Counted from the stretch's first letter, positions 7,625-15,078 are shown. The stretch: 42,682 nucleotides of DNA from CAYFHQ01 sp964342805 (GCA_964342805.1 CAYFHQ010000023.1:1-42682); one strand, 5' to 3'. Notes: generated from the letters alone by a model not told the origin. A program made the numbers and translations.

Positions 7625-7699
7625 TACAGGTAAAACCGAAAACGGTTGCTAAAGACGGCAAAATATACAGGCAATATTGAGTTGTTGATCATGAGCATT
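7625..7699 (-). CDS. Possible 24-residue peptide in the Fur-controlled transcript
   Basis: ATG at 7699 (or the third codon, ATG at 7693) opens a frame of 24 residues that is hydrophobic in the middle (ILPVYFAVF) and aromatic/basic at the end (SNRFRFYL). An AGGGGA sequence lies about 17 bases upstream, too far for a normal start. It may be a coincidental frame in an RNA. It is listed because its composition is unusual and its transcript looks iron-regulated. Confidence 0.25.
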
Positions 7700-7771
7700 A
7701 CTGGGTTACTTGGCTTCCCCTGGGTGACTCTAAAGGCGAGAAGTCTCAATGTTTTGTTGAGCGATATGTAA

Positions 7772-7786
7772 TGATTCTCATTATCA
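7772..7786. promoter_or_regulatory. Fur box
   Basis: A 7-1-7 element TGATTCT-C-ATTATCA, closely matching the Fur consensus and almost identical in style to the box at 4992-5006. On the minus strand a -10-like TACATA (7770-7765) follows with a TGATTA -35-like hexamer 17 bp before it. The box overlaps this promoter. Confidence 0.82.
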
Positions 7787-7794
7787 ATAATCAG

Positions 7795-7837
7795 AGAAAA
7801 AGAAGGCCTTGGGGTCTACTTGTCAAGCCACAAGGCC
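7795..7837 (-). terminator. Intrinsic terminator of rpsD
   Basis: Minus-strand stem GGCCTTG (7837-7831) pairs with CAAGGCC (7811-7805) and is followed by TTCTTTTTCTC. It lies 27 bases beyond the rpsD stop codon. Confidence 0.82.
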
Positions 7838-7863
7838 AATAAACTTTCTCTGTTTGTCGATGA

Positions 7864-8463
7864 TTACATCATCTTGGAGTAGTATTCTACTACCAGGTGG
7901 TCGTCAATCTGAATTGGAATTTCTTCACGATCAGGCTTACGGATAAGTGTCGCTGCAAAATTCCCTGTGTCCTTTTCAATGTAAGGATAAGGAGACTGAC
8001 TGTCTGCCGTGAACTGGTCTACAAACATTTCTGTTTTACGAGACTTTTCACGTAGGGTGATCACGTCACCTGGCTTCACACCAAAGCTTGGACGGTCAAC
8101 TTTCTTACCGTTCACCCGCATGTGACCATGTACAACCATTTGCCGTGCTTGACGAATCGAGCTGGCAAAGTTCATACGGTAAACCAGGTTGTCTAGACGC
8201 ATTTCCAGGCTCTTTACCAGTGCAGGACCTGTCATTTCAGAGTTCTTCACTGCAGCCTTTACATAACGTCTAAATTGCTTCTCCAGCACACCGTAGTATG
8301 CACGAAGACGCTGTTTCTCCAGCAGTTGACGTCCGTAGCTGGAAAGCTTTCGATCTTCTCGGCTGGTACCAGGCTTGGCCCGGTCCATTGCCTTTGGATG
8401 TCCGCATACGTTCAAACCTAGACGTCTACTTTGCTTGAAACGTGGACCCATCATTTTCGCCAT
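7864..8463 (-). CDS. rpsD: 30S ribosomal protein S4
   Basis: Primary 16S rRNA-binding protein of the small subunit. The S4 N-terminal domain is followed by the S4 RNA-binding domain (MRLDNLVYRMNFASSIRQAR onward, about 95-160). It is the cysteine-poor form (only C21 near the N-terminus), lacking the zinc-binding CxxC set. I chose ATG at 8463 (199 residues) because GGAGG lies 6 bases upstream; the frame can be extended to a TTG at 8475, but that TTG overlaps the binding site. It stands alone, outside the usual ribosomal operon, with its own terminator, so a second S4 copy may exist elsewhere in the genome. Confidence 0.95.
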   Translation of the reverse strand: MAKMMGPRFKQSRRLGLNVCGHPKAMDRAKPGTSREDRKLSSYGRQLLEKQRLRAYYGVLEKQFRRYVKAAVKNSEMTGPALVKSLEMRLDNLVYRMNFASSIRQARQMVVHGHMRVNGKKVDRPSFGVKPGDVITLREKSRKTEMFVDQFTADSQSPYPYIEKDTGNFAATLIRKPDREEIPIQIDDHLVVEYYSKMM

Positions 8464-8640
8464 ATTTACCTCCAATATTCACTAAAAATCATTGGCGTGC
8501 CGCGGTAAATATTATGCCGAACCTACAATATCACAGGTTTCACAAAAAGAAAAGGAAATCTGAGTATTTTGATAGGATTTTAATGAGATTTATTATCAAC
8601 TGCTCCAAGCTTTCAAAATTGTCAGGTCCTTTAGGGCCCC

Positions 8641-10557
8641 CTATTGTTGCAGGTCCATCCACGCTTCCATGAACTGGTCCAGTTCAGCCTTGTAGCCCTT
8701 GATGGCGTCATACTGTTCCAGCACCCGGTCGTAGGGCAGACCCTCGTCCTCATTTAGTTTCGCTTCTGCCGCTGCAATTTTCGCTTCCATTTCAGCGATG
8801 GCTGCTTCCACTTTTTCCAGCTGCCGTTGTCGTTTCTTTTCTGCATTCCTCAGCCTCTTTTCGTCTTGGTAACGGTAGTTCTTGTCCGCCTTTTCCTCTG
8901 CCGCTGAGTCACTGGTCTCCTGACGCTGTAGGCCCAGTTGCCGGTCCCTCTCCTGTTCTGCCTTATAGGCGTCGTAGTTGCCCTCATAGGTCCTGGTCCC
9001 ACGGGCCGACAACTCGATCACCTTGGTGGCCACCTGGTTCATAAAGTAACGGTCGTGGGAGACAAACAAGACCGTTCCGTCAAAGTTCTGTAGGGCCAGT
9101 TCTAACATTTCCCGAGAGGGAATATCCACGTGGTTGGTGGGTTCGTCCAAGAGGAGGAAGTTGACCTCCTGCTCCATCATGAGACATAACTGCAGACGGA
9201 CCTTTTCTCCACCGGAAAGACCGGAAACCGGCTTGTGGAGGTCGTCACCAAAGAATAAGAACCGGGCCAATTTCTCCCTGCCCTTCCACTCCCCAATGAG
9301 GGTTTCTTCATTAAAGAGCTGGATGACTGTCCGCTCTGGACGTTCAAAGGCCGTCTCCTGCTCCAGGTATTCCACCTTAATCTGGGCACCCAACTTGAGG
9401 TCCCCGGCCATGGGCTCCAGCTGGTCCACCAAGAGTTTAAGGAAGGTGGTCTTGCCGACCCCATTGGGGCCAACCAGGGCTGCCCGCTCTAAACGATTTA
9501 GTTCAAAAGATGCGCCCCGTACCAAGGCTTGATCATAACCAAAAGACAAGTCCCGCACCGACAAGACTTCCTTACCCGACCGTCCACTGGTGGCAAAGGA
9601 CAAACCCATGTTCCGCTTGTCTTCCTTGGGCTTTTCGACCTTTTCCATTCTTTCCAGGCGCTTTTCCATGCTCTTGGCTTTGACAAACATGGCTTCATTG
9701 TCCACCCGGGTACCCCAGTCCCTAAAACGTTTGATGGCTTCTTCCATCTCTCTAATTTTTTTCTGTTGGTTTTTATAGAGGGCCAGCTGCTGGCGGAGCC
9801 ATTCATCCTTTTGCTCCTTAAAGCGGGTATAATTGCCCTTCCAGGTCCGGCTGGTCCCCCTTTCAATTTCTACAATCTTTGTGGTTACCTTGTCCATGAA
9901 AAAACGGTCGTGGGACACAATAATCATGGACCCCTTATAGGCGGTCATATATTCTTCCAGCCACTCCACTGAACCTGCGTCCAAGTGGTTAGTTGGCTCG
10001 TCCAAGAGTAGGACGTCTGGGGCTTCCAAGAGGATTTTCCCCAGCATGATCCGGGTCTTTTCTCCCCCGGACAACTTGTCAAAGGGACGGTCCACCAGGT
10101 GTTCAATCTTCAGGCCAATGATGACCCGGTTGGATTGCTCCTCCATGGCATAGCCCCCGGCCACTTCAAAGTGCTTTTGGGCCATGTCATAATCATGCAT
10201 GAGCCGGTCCAGGGCCTTGCCACTTTCAACACCCATTTGGGCTTCCATGTCCCTCAGGGTTTTCTGCTGGCCCAAAAGGTCGGCAAAGGCTTCCAGCAAA
10301 ACAGCCCGGGCTGTGGTACCTTCCGGCCGAACTGGGATTTGCTCCAGCCAGCCAATACGAACGCCCTTGGCCTTGTGGATGGCACCTTCATTGAGGTTTT
10401 CTTCCCCAGTGATCATTTTAAATAGGGTGGTTTTACCAACCCCATTACGGCCGATCAGGCCAATTCGTTCCCCCTCGTCCACTTGAAAATCTATATCTGA
10501 AAAGACTTCGTTGGCACCGAAGAATTTATTTACATGGCTAATATTTAATAAGATCAT
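8641..10557 (-). CDS. ABC-F ribosome-associated ATPase
   Basis: A soluble twin-ATPase that acts on the ribosome (translation quality control or antibiotic protection), not a transporter. Each half carries a Walker A (GRNGVGKTT; GPNGVGKTT), an LSGGEK signature and a DEPTNH Walker B. Between them is the charged P-site-tRNA-interaction linker, and the C-terminus ends in a charged coiled coil (about 535-638). I chose ATG at 10557 (638 residues) because AAGGAG precedes it; the frame runs upstream to 10668 without a better start. A 39-codon leader and an intrinsic terminator precede it, suggesting induction by ribosome stalling as for VmlR-type resistance ABC-Fs. The architecture also resembles the housekeeping YdiF group, so resistance is not proven. 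Confidence 0.93.
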   Translation of the reverse strand: MILLNISHVNKFFGANEVFSDIDFQVDEGERIGLIGRNGVGKTTLFKMITGEENLNEGAIHKAKGVRIGWLEQIPVRPEGTTARAVLLEAFADLLGQQKTLRDMEAQMGVESGKALDRLMHDYDMAQKHFEVAGGYAMEEQSNRVIIGLKIEHLVDRPFDKLSGGEKTRIMLGKILLEAPDVLLLDEPTNHLDAGSVEWLEEYMTAYKGSMIIVSHDRFFMDKVTTKIVEIERGTSRTWKGNYTRFKEQKDEWLRQQLALYKNQQKKIREMEEAIKRFRDWGTRVDNEAMFVKAKSMEKRLERMEKVEKPKEDKRNMGLSFATSGRSGKEVLSVRDLSFGYDQALVRGASFELNRLERAALVGPNGVGKTTFLKLLVDQLEPMAGDLKLGAQIKVEYLEQETAFERPERTVIQLFNEETLIGEWKGREKLARFLFFGDDLHKPVSGLSGGEKVRLQLCLMMEQEVNFLLLDEPTNHVDIPSREMLELALQNFDGTVLFVSHDRYFMNQVATKVIELSARGTRTYEGNYDAYKAEQERDRQLGLQRQETSDSAAEEKADKNYRYQDEKRLRNAEKKRQRQLEKVEAAIAEMEAKIAAAEAKLNEDEGLPYDRVLEQYDAIKGYKAELDQFMEAWMDLQQ

Positions 10558-10666
10558 TGTTTTTCTCCTTGTATGAATGATAGCTAGGCTTGTGCAAGTG
10601 TGCTCTTGCCATGCCTTTAGGCTTGTCCTGCCACCGGCCCGGTAGCACTTTTCAACATGTAGGCAC

Positions 10667-10694
10667 AAAAAAACCTGAGTATCGTCTACTCAGG
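10667..10694 (-). terminator. Attenuator terminator before the ABC-F gene
   Basis: A perfect 8-bp stem CCTGAGTA/TACTCAGG with a 5-base loop, followed on the minus strand by TTTTTTT. It lies between the leader peptide and the ABC-F start, so full-length mRNA requires read-through. Confidence 0.92.
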
Positions 10695-10803
10695 CGGATG
10701 CACAGTACATGAACCTAGACCCTCCCTAAGGAGTGGTCAAGTCGTATTGGAGTTGCCCTAGACGAAAACGTCCAGAGTGGCCGTAGCCATAGGTTGGACG
10801 TCG

Positions 10804-10923
10804 TTAACAGGTATGGATTTTTGCTAAAAATGGGCGCACTTGCCCGTTCATAGCCTGAATCATGCCAGCTTTGGTGCGATTGAATTGTTGCATACCACCA
10901 AAAATCACCTGTTTTTGTAACAC
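10804..10923 (-). CDS. Leader peptide upstream of the ABC-F gene (39 codons)
   Basis: A GTG start at 10923 has GGAGGT 8 bases upstream, in a transcript that begins near 10950. The 39-residue product is polar and slightly basic, beginning MLQKQVIFGG and ending PFLAKIHTC. It stops about 110 bases before the attenuator terminator. Short upstream frames of this kind let antibiotic-stalled ribosomes change RNA folding and permit read-through. No homologue is recognised by eye; the call rests on the ribosome binding site and the position. Confidence 0.65.
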   Translation of the reverse strand: MLQKQVIFGGMQQFNRTKAGMIQAMNGQVRPFLAKIHTC

Positions 10924-10957
10924 GACGTACACCTCCCTTCTATCATTCAACAGAAAT

Positions 10958-10987
10958 AGTATAACATAAAAAAAAGTTGATTGTCAT
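10958..10987 (-). promoter_or_regulatory. Promoter of the leader-ABC-F transcript
   Basis: Minus-strand -35 ATGACA (10987-10982), an 18-bp spacer with an 8-base T-run, and -10 TATACT (10963-10958). The -35 hexamer is part of the 3' arm of the upstream gene's terminator. Confidence 0.75.
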
Positions 10988-11008
10988 TACACCTCCATGA
11001 CAATCAAC
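10968..11008 (-). terminator. Intrinsic terminator of the HAD phosphatase gene
   Basis: A perfect 12-bp stem GTTGATTGTCAT/ATGACAATCAAC (arms 10976-10987 and 10997-11008) is followed on the minus strand by TTTTTTTT. Confidence 0.95.
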
Positions 11009-11021
11009 TCATTTTTTTCCT

Positions 11022-11696
11022 TTAAGCAGTTTGCTCTGTTCCAAACCACTCGTCCACCAGGGTCTCCACAGACTCTACATAGCGGTCAGCGTCGGCTCGA
11101 ATGGCTTCCAAGTAGTCTTCTGACAGGGCGTCATGGACAGCAATCACCTTCATGCCTGCCCGCTTGCCCGCCAGGACGCCAGCGTGGGTGTCCTCAAAGA
11201 CAATGCACTCATGGGGGGCAACCCCCATGAGTTCTGCCGCCTTCAAGTAGACATCTGGATGGGGCTTGCCCCGGTCTACCATACAGGAAGTCAAAACCTG
11301 GTCCATGTACTGGTCCATTTGGTGGGTCTCTACGATGGCCGCCGTTAAATGGGGGGAGTTGGAGGTCCCAATGGCCATGGCAATACCCTTGTCTTTCAGG
11401 CCTGCCAACAGGGCTTCAACCCCGGGCTTAAAGCCAATCCGGTTCCGGTAGAAGTCTTCGGCCATTTCATTCCATTCGGCCTTAATCTCGTCAATGGAAG
11501 AGGTAATCTGAAAACGATTTTTAAAGTACTCGGCCGTCTCCGTAAAACTCATGCCCTCAATGGCCTTTTGCAGGTCCTTGGGGAGCTGGTGTCCATGCCG
11601 CTCCAAGTATTCAATATCAATGGCCTCCCAGATCCACATGGAGTCCACCAGGGTTCCGTCCAGATCAAAGAGAACTGCCTTAATATTTTCCAACAT
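11022..11696 (-). CDS. HAD-superfamily phosphatase, beta-phosphoglucomutase-like
   Basis: A 224-residue HAD hydrolase acting on small phosphorylated metabolites. Motif I is DLDGT near residues 11-15, with the nucleophilic first Asp. A helical cap domain (about 20-90) follows. Then come the motif II region GTSNS, the lysine of motif III (RGKPHPDVY) and motif IV FEDTHAG. The cap type fits subfamily IA (pgmB/YhcW/GPP group). The substrate cannot be named from sequence. The start ATG at 11696 has GAGG 7 bases upstream. It follows the methyltransferase gene by 46 bp, and the pair may be cotranscribed. Confidence 0.92.
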   Translation of the reverse strand: MLENIKAVLFDLDGTLVDSMWIWEAIDIEYLERHGHQLPKDLQKAIEGMSFTETAEYFKNRFQITSSIDEIKAEWNEMAEDFYRNRIGFKPGVEALLAGLKDKGIAMAIGTSNSPHLTAAIVETHQMDQYMDQVLTSCMVDRGKPHPDVYLKAAELMGVAPHECIVFEDTHAGVLAGKRAGMKVIAVHDALSEDYLEAIRADADRYVESVETLVDEWFGTEQTA

Positions 11697-11742
11697 GTCT
11701 TGCCTCGTTTCTTTCGCCGGGCCACTTGGTCCGGCCTCTGGT

Positions 11743-12381
11743 CTATTTCTTATAGATACTTATATAAAACCGCATGGAGAGGTCCTTGTACAGGACATGT
11801 GTCATGCCCACTTGGCCAGCCAAGTGGTCTAGGTCTTCCCTTGCAATGCGGATGGACTGGCGAGGGCCATGGGGCATTTCTTTTTTGATCCATTCGATGA
11901 CAGCCAATTTACCTCCTGGCTTCAGGAGGGCCAGGGCTTCTTCCAGGGTCTTTTTGGCATGAGGCACTTCATGGAGAACTGTTGCAATCAATACGTGGTC
12001 AAGGGATCCAGCTTGCAGTACCACTGGGTTTGAGCTATGGGTCTCACCTAGGTCACGACCAACCAGGATTTGACCTTCATTTATGGGGCCTTCTGGACCA
12101 ATCAGCATGCCTGTCAAACGACCCTTCAGGTCCTCCGGTGTCCGGTCTTCCATGGCGCTGAGCATTTCTGGACTGATATCCAGGCCATAAACATGTCCGT
12201 TTTCTCCCACAAGGCCCGCCGCAGGTATGGCAAAGTAGCCAAGGCCACAACCCAAATCGACAACCTCTTGACCGGCTGTAAGTCCCATCAAGTCTAAAAT
12301 TTCCCCAGGAGGAAGTTCTTTATATCGTTCTGGACTTTCCAACTTATGCATGTTTTCTGGTTTAAAGACTTTCTTTCCCAT
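11743..12381 (-). CDS. Class I SAM-dependent methyltransferase
   Basis: A 212-residue methyltransferase (Methyltransf_11/25 type). Motif I is VVDLGCGLGYFAIPA (about 40-54), followed by VYGLDISPEML with the acidic residue that binds the SAM ribose, and a post-motif ALLKPGGKLAVIEW (about 150-163). The start ATG at 12381 has AAAGGG upstream. The small-molecule substrate is unknown; similar proteins near HAD genes are annotated only by family. Confidence 0.9.
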   Translation of the reverse strand: MGKKVFKPENMHKLESPERYKELPPGEILDLMGLTAGQEVVDLGCGLGYFAIPAAGLVGENGHVYGLDISPEMLSAMEDRTPEDLKGRLTGMLIGPEGPINEGQILVGRDLGETHSSNPVVLQAGSLDHVLIATVLHEVPHAKKTLEEALALLKPGGKLAVIEWIKKEMPHGPRQSIRIAREDLDHLAGQVGMTHVLYKDLSMRFYISIYKK

Positions 12382-12485
12382 AACAACCCTTTCTCTGCAC
12401 CTACCGGTTAACCTATCTCGACTTGCTGTCTAGTGGTTCAGCCCCATTGCTTTCTCATTCACTATACCATAGGCAATTGGCATAT

Positions 12486-12512
12486 AAAAAGTGCCCTGGT
12501 TACCCAAGGCAC
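12486..12512 (-). terminator. Intrinsic terminator of the thioesterase gene
   Basis: Minus-strand GTGCC/GGCAC-based stem (arms 12491-12498 and 12505-12512, with a mismatch) is followed by TTTTTATATG. It lies 75 bases beyond the thioesterase stop. Confidence 0.8.
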
Positions 12513-12586
12513 AAACCTGTCCAATTCGACAGCACTCTTCATCTTCTTACACGCCGTTACTCATCAGCAGCAGAGAAACTAGTGAA

Positions 12587-13012
12587 TTAGAAATCTTGGT
12601 TCTCTAGCACTTTTTCTCGATCATTGGCACGTTCCAGCAAGCTCCGCTTGTTGACTACTGTCCGTAGGTGCTCACCTGTACCGATCAAGCCGATTTCATC
12701 GAAGGCTTCCATTTTGAGACGGACATTGTTGCCGTCTACCTTGTCTACTGACACTTTTACTGTCACGGTTTCACCCAAGACTGTGGGCTTGCCATGGTCA
12801 GCGTATACAGACTTACCAATGGAAATAAAACCTTCTGGTAGACCTTGATCCAACAGTCTTGCACTGGCCTCGATCATCATAGCCACCAAACTAGGTGTTG
12901 CAAAGAGATTTTCCAGTTGCCCGCTACCGTAATTCAAAGCTGTATCAGCTTCTGTCACAACTTTTTGTACGGTATACGATTCGCCAACTTTGAACTTAGG
13001 TGTTGAAATCAT
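12587..13012 (-). CDS. Hotdog-fold thioesterase, FlK-like
   Basis: An acyl-CoA thioesterase-like protein of the fluoroacetyl-CoA thioesterase (FlK) family. From the chosen start it has 141 residues. T39, E48 and H73 fall at the places of the FlK catalytic triad (T42, E50, H76), in the contexts ATPSLV, MIEAS and DHGKP. The GTGEHLR signature follows at the end of the fold. I chose ATG at 13012, preceded by AGGCGGTGG; the GTG at 13030 has no binding site. In organisms without fluoroacetate such proteins probably hydrolyse other short acyl-CoAs; the substrate here is unknown. Confidence 0.88.
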   Translation of the reverse strand: MISTPKFKVGESYTVQKVVTEADTALNYGSGQLENLFATPSLVAMMIEASARLLDQGLPEGFISIGKSVYADHGKPTVLGETVTVKVSVDKVDGNNVRLKMEAFDEIGLIGTGEHLRTVVNKRSLLERANDREKVLENQDF

Positions 13013-13094
13013 ACTGCCACCGCCTTTCACTGGTTTCTATTGCTATATCTTATTCATACCGTAAACCAGTTAATTTATTCAGGGTGACAATGAT

Positions 13095-13820
13095 TTATTC
13101 TTCTACAGCTGCGTCTTCCATGGCCTTTCGGACCGCCTTTCGGACCGCCTTGCGAATACCGTCAGAACTAAAGGTGGCATTGGAAACGGTGTCCACCTTC
13201 CAGGTTTGGGCTTCCACAATCCGTTCAGCCATGGTCGGCATGGCCCGGCGTAAGTAGCGTGGGGTTTCACTGCTCTTCTTGACTCTCACGCCAATAATCC
13301 GGTCATTTCTAAAGGCCACTTCCACGATCAAATTTTCCTTAAAACCCTTGACCGTCACCGTGTACTTACCATCCACATAGAGTTCCCGCTGGGCCTGGTT
13401 GGGCCTTTGGGGCTCTTTTACTGGCTCTGGTTGCGTCTCCGGCGGGGTATCTGGTGTAGTCTCCGGTGGGGTCTCTGTCGCTGGTTCCTCAACAGGTTCT
13501 GGTACAACCTCCACTGCGGGCTCAGGAGTCGTCTCCCCCTCTGCCTCCGTAGGAGCTTCTGTAGCGGCTTCTGGGGTGGATTCCGCCTGAGGCTCTGTGG
13601 CAACTTCCGGTTGACTATCAGGTTCAGACTCGGGTTCAGCCTCTTCAGCTGGAGTTTCTGGGTCCTCAACTATATCTGCAGGATCAACAGACACCACCCC
13701 TTCACCACTTTCGGCAAATAGCTGGTCCACGTCGATCTGGTTGGTGTCATTTTGACTGCCACAGCCAACGAGGGCCAAGGCAAGCATTAATAGGCTTATC
13801 CATACAACAAGTCGTTTCAT
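13095..13820 (-). CDS. Lipoprotein with FMN-binding domain
   Basis: A 241-residue surface lipoprotein. It has a signal peptide (about 1-23) with a lipobox ending VGC. A long Pro/Glu/Thr-rich linker (about 45-140) comes next, then a C-terminal FMN-binding domain (about 145-235). The DTVSNAT motif (D-x-x-S-x-A-T) matches the site where ApbE transferases attach FMN covalently to the threonine. Such proteins take part in extracytoplasmic electron transfer. The start ATG at 13820 has GGAGG upstream. It follows the hypothetical 179-residue gene by 23 bp. No ApbE gene is in the window. The linker is highly repetitive, as expected for a cell-wall-spanning spacer. Confidence 0.88.
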   Translation of the reverse strand: MKRLVVWISLLMLALALVGCGSQNDTNQIDVDQLFAESGEGVVSVDPADIVEDPETPAEEAEPESEPDSQPEVATEPQAESTPEAATEAPTEAEGETTPEPAVEVVPEPVEEPATETPPETTPDTPPETQPEPVKEPQRPNQAQRELYVDGKYTVTVKGFKENLIVEVAFRNDRIIGVRVKKSSETPRYLRRAMPTMAERIVEAQTWKVDTVSNATFSSDGIRKAVRKAVRKAMEDAAVEE

Positions 13821-13843
13821 ATGGCCTCCATCATGGTGCATAC

Positions 13844-14383
13844 TTAATACCGACTGTCCACATAAGTAGAAATCCGTGAGGGTCTTGCCCCCTCAACCCA
13901 AGCGCCTGCTTGTCGCAACTTGTACTGGATTCGTTTGTCCATGGAATGGAGGATGACTCTCTCCACATCCAAGAGGACAATTTCAAACAGCGCTTCATTG
14001 AGGACGTCGGACCGGGTGACCAGCAAATAGGCCTCCACTTGGTCATATCCATGGATATCCAAAATTTTCTGGGTCCAAACGTCTTTTTCCTGATACAAGT
14101 CCTGGGCTTTATGGCGCATCTTCTTGGCGAGAGCCGGATTTCGAAAGGCTTCTTCCGACGCTTCCTGCATATGGAGCTTGGCCTGGACATTATAGTACTG
14201 GTAGTTGAACATGGCCGCTTCCACGCTGTCCACCTGGTGTAAGGGTTTCAATCCCCGGTCTGCAAAAAAGGCTGCATTGGCCTCCAAAAAAGCCAGCTTC
14301 GTCAAGTCTCCAGCTTCCAATTGGTCAATGGCCTGGTCCCGGTAGGTCCAAAAAGCCTGGAGCAAATCTTTTATTTTGTCCAT
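13844..14383 (-). CDS. Conserved-looking hypothetical protein (179 aa)
   Basis: I do not recognise a named function. The sequence is soluble, acidic and predicted mainly helical, with long amphipathic stretches and no signal peptide or membrane segment. It may belong to one of the clostridial DUF families (DUF6648 is a guess from memory). It starts 2 bp after the metallophosphoesterase stop and lies 23 bp before the lipoprotein, so it is probably cotranscribed with both. The compact operon position and normal codon use support a real gene. Confidence 0.8.
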   Translation of the reverse strand: MDKIKDLLQAFWTYRDQAIDQLEAGDLTKLAFLEANAAFFADRGLKPLHQVDSVEAAMFNYQYYNVQAKLHMQEASEEAFRNPALAKKMRHKAQDLYQEKDVWTQKILDIHGYDQVEAYLLVTRSDVLNEALFEIVLLDVERVILHSMDKRIQYKLRQAGAWVEGARPSRISTYVDSRY

Positions 14384-14385
14384 AT

Positions 14386-15078
14386 CTACTCCATAATCCG
14401 TAGGGGTTCAAAGCCTAAAAAGTCGCAGGAGGTCAACTGGTATAAGACCCCATTGACCAGGCCCTGCAAGCCTGTCTTAAAGGACGACTTGGTGTGCAGG
14501 TGGCCATAGATCACCCGTTCCACCCCGTATTCCTCGTAGACGTCCATAAAGGCGGAATGGTCCAAACGGTCATTGGTTGGCGGATAGTGGGTCATAACAA
14601 TGATCTTGTCATGGCCTGCTTTTTTGGCCTGGTCCAAGGACAATTTGAGTCGAATGAGTTCCCGGGCATGGATCTTCTCATCCTGGTCGTCAAACTTAGT
14701 GGGATTGGGGGACATCCAGCCCCGGGTACCACAAATGGCATAGTCTTTATAGGTATAAAAGTTATTCTGTAAAAAGTCGATGTCTGGATATAGGGGCTGC
14801 ATTTTGGTCAGGGAAGTCCACCAATAATCGTGGTTGCCCCGCAGGAGGATCTTGTGACCGGGCAGGTCGTGAATCCAGTCCAGGTCTGCCTTGGCCTGGT
14901 CCATCCGTATTGCCCAGGAAATGTCCCCAGGAATGAGGACGGTGTCCTCCTGGCCAATATTGGCCATCCAGCTTTCTTTGATTTTCTCCTCGTAGTTGGC
15001 CCAGTGGTCACCAAAAATGTCCATGGGCTTGTCTGTGGAGAAGCTTAAATGTAAGTCTGCTATTGCAAATAGTGCCAC
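14386..15078 (-). CDS. Calcineurin-like metallophosphoesterase
   Basis: A 230-residue cytoplasmic phosphoesterase with the full set of metal-binding motifs: DLHLS near the N-terminus, GDISW, GNHDYWW, THYPP and GHLH. These bind a di-metal centre. The family includes Ser/Thr phosphatase-like and nucleotide- or lipid-acting enzymes, so the substrate stays open. It lies 33 bp downstream of relQ and directly precedes the hypothetical gene, in the middle of a run of same-strand genes. Confidence 0.92.
   Translation of the reverse strand: MALFAIADLHLSFSTDKPMDIFGDHWANYEEKIKESWMANIGQEDTVLIPGDISWAIRMDQAKADLDWIHDLPGHKILLRGNHDYWWTSLTKMQPLYPDIDFLQNNFYTYKDYAICGTRGWMSPNPTKFDDQDEKIHARELIRLKLSLDQAKKAGHDKIIVMTHYPPTNDRLDHSAFMDVYEEYGVERVIYGHLHTKSSFKTGLQGLVNGVLYQLTSCDFLGFEPLRIME

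Larger units (their letters stand above)
7548..7758 (-). ncRNA. Candidate Fur-regulated small RNA (about 210 nt)
   Basis: Between a Fur-box promoter (7765-7793) and a strong terminator there is room for one short transcript on the minus strand. It has a CTCAA/TTGAG hairpin near its 5' end, an AACCG-TTTT-CGGTT hairpin, and C-rich single-stranded stretches. The only reading frame of note, 7625-7699, would give 24 residues ending in SNRFRFYL, but it lacks a well-spaced ribosome binding site. Fur-repressed sRNAs such as RyhB and FsrA have this arrangement. I recognise no specific RNA family, so this is an inference from layout. Confidence 0.5.
10558..11021 (-). promoter_or_regulatory. Regulatory leader of the ABC-F gene
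   Basis: The 464-bp gap holds, in transcription order on the minus strand: the HAD-gene terminator, a promoter sharing its 3' arm, a leader peptide, at least two hairpins (GACGTCC...GGACGT; GACCACTCC...GGAGGGTC), a strong terminator, and the ribosome binding site of the ABC-F gene. Confidence 0.75.

Noticed and set aside
8476..8640. S4 autoregulatory leader upstream of rpsD
   Set aside because: The space after any plausible promoter is short and I cannot draw the known S4-binding pseudoknot.
13390..13690. Non-coding repeat or open frames in other phases
   Set aside because: The low-complexity sequence is explained by the Pro/Glu/Thr-rich linker of the lipoprotein; alternative frames are by-products.
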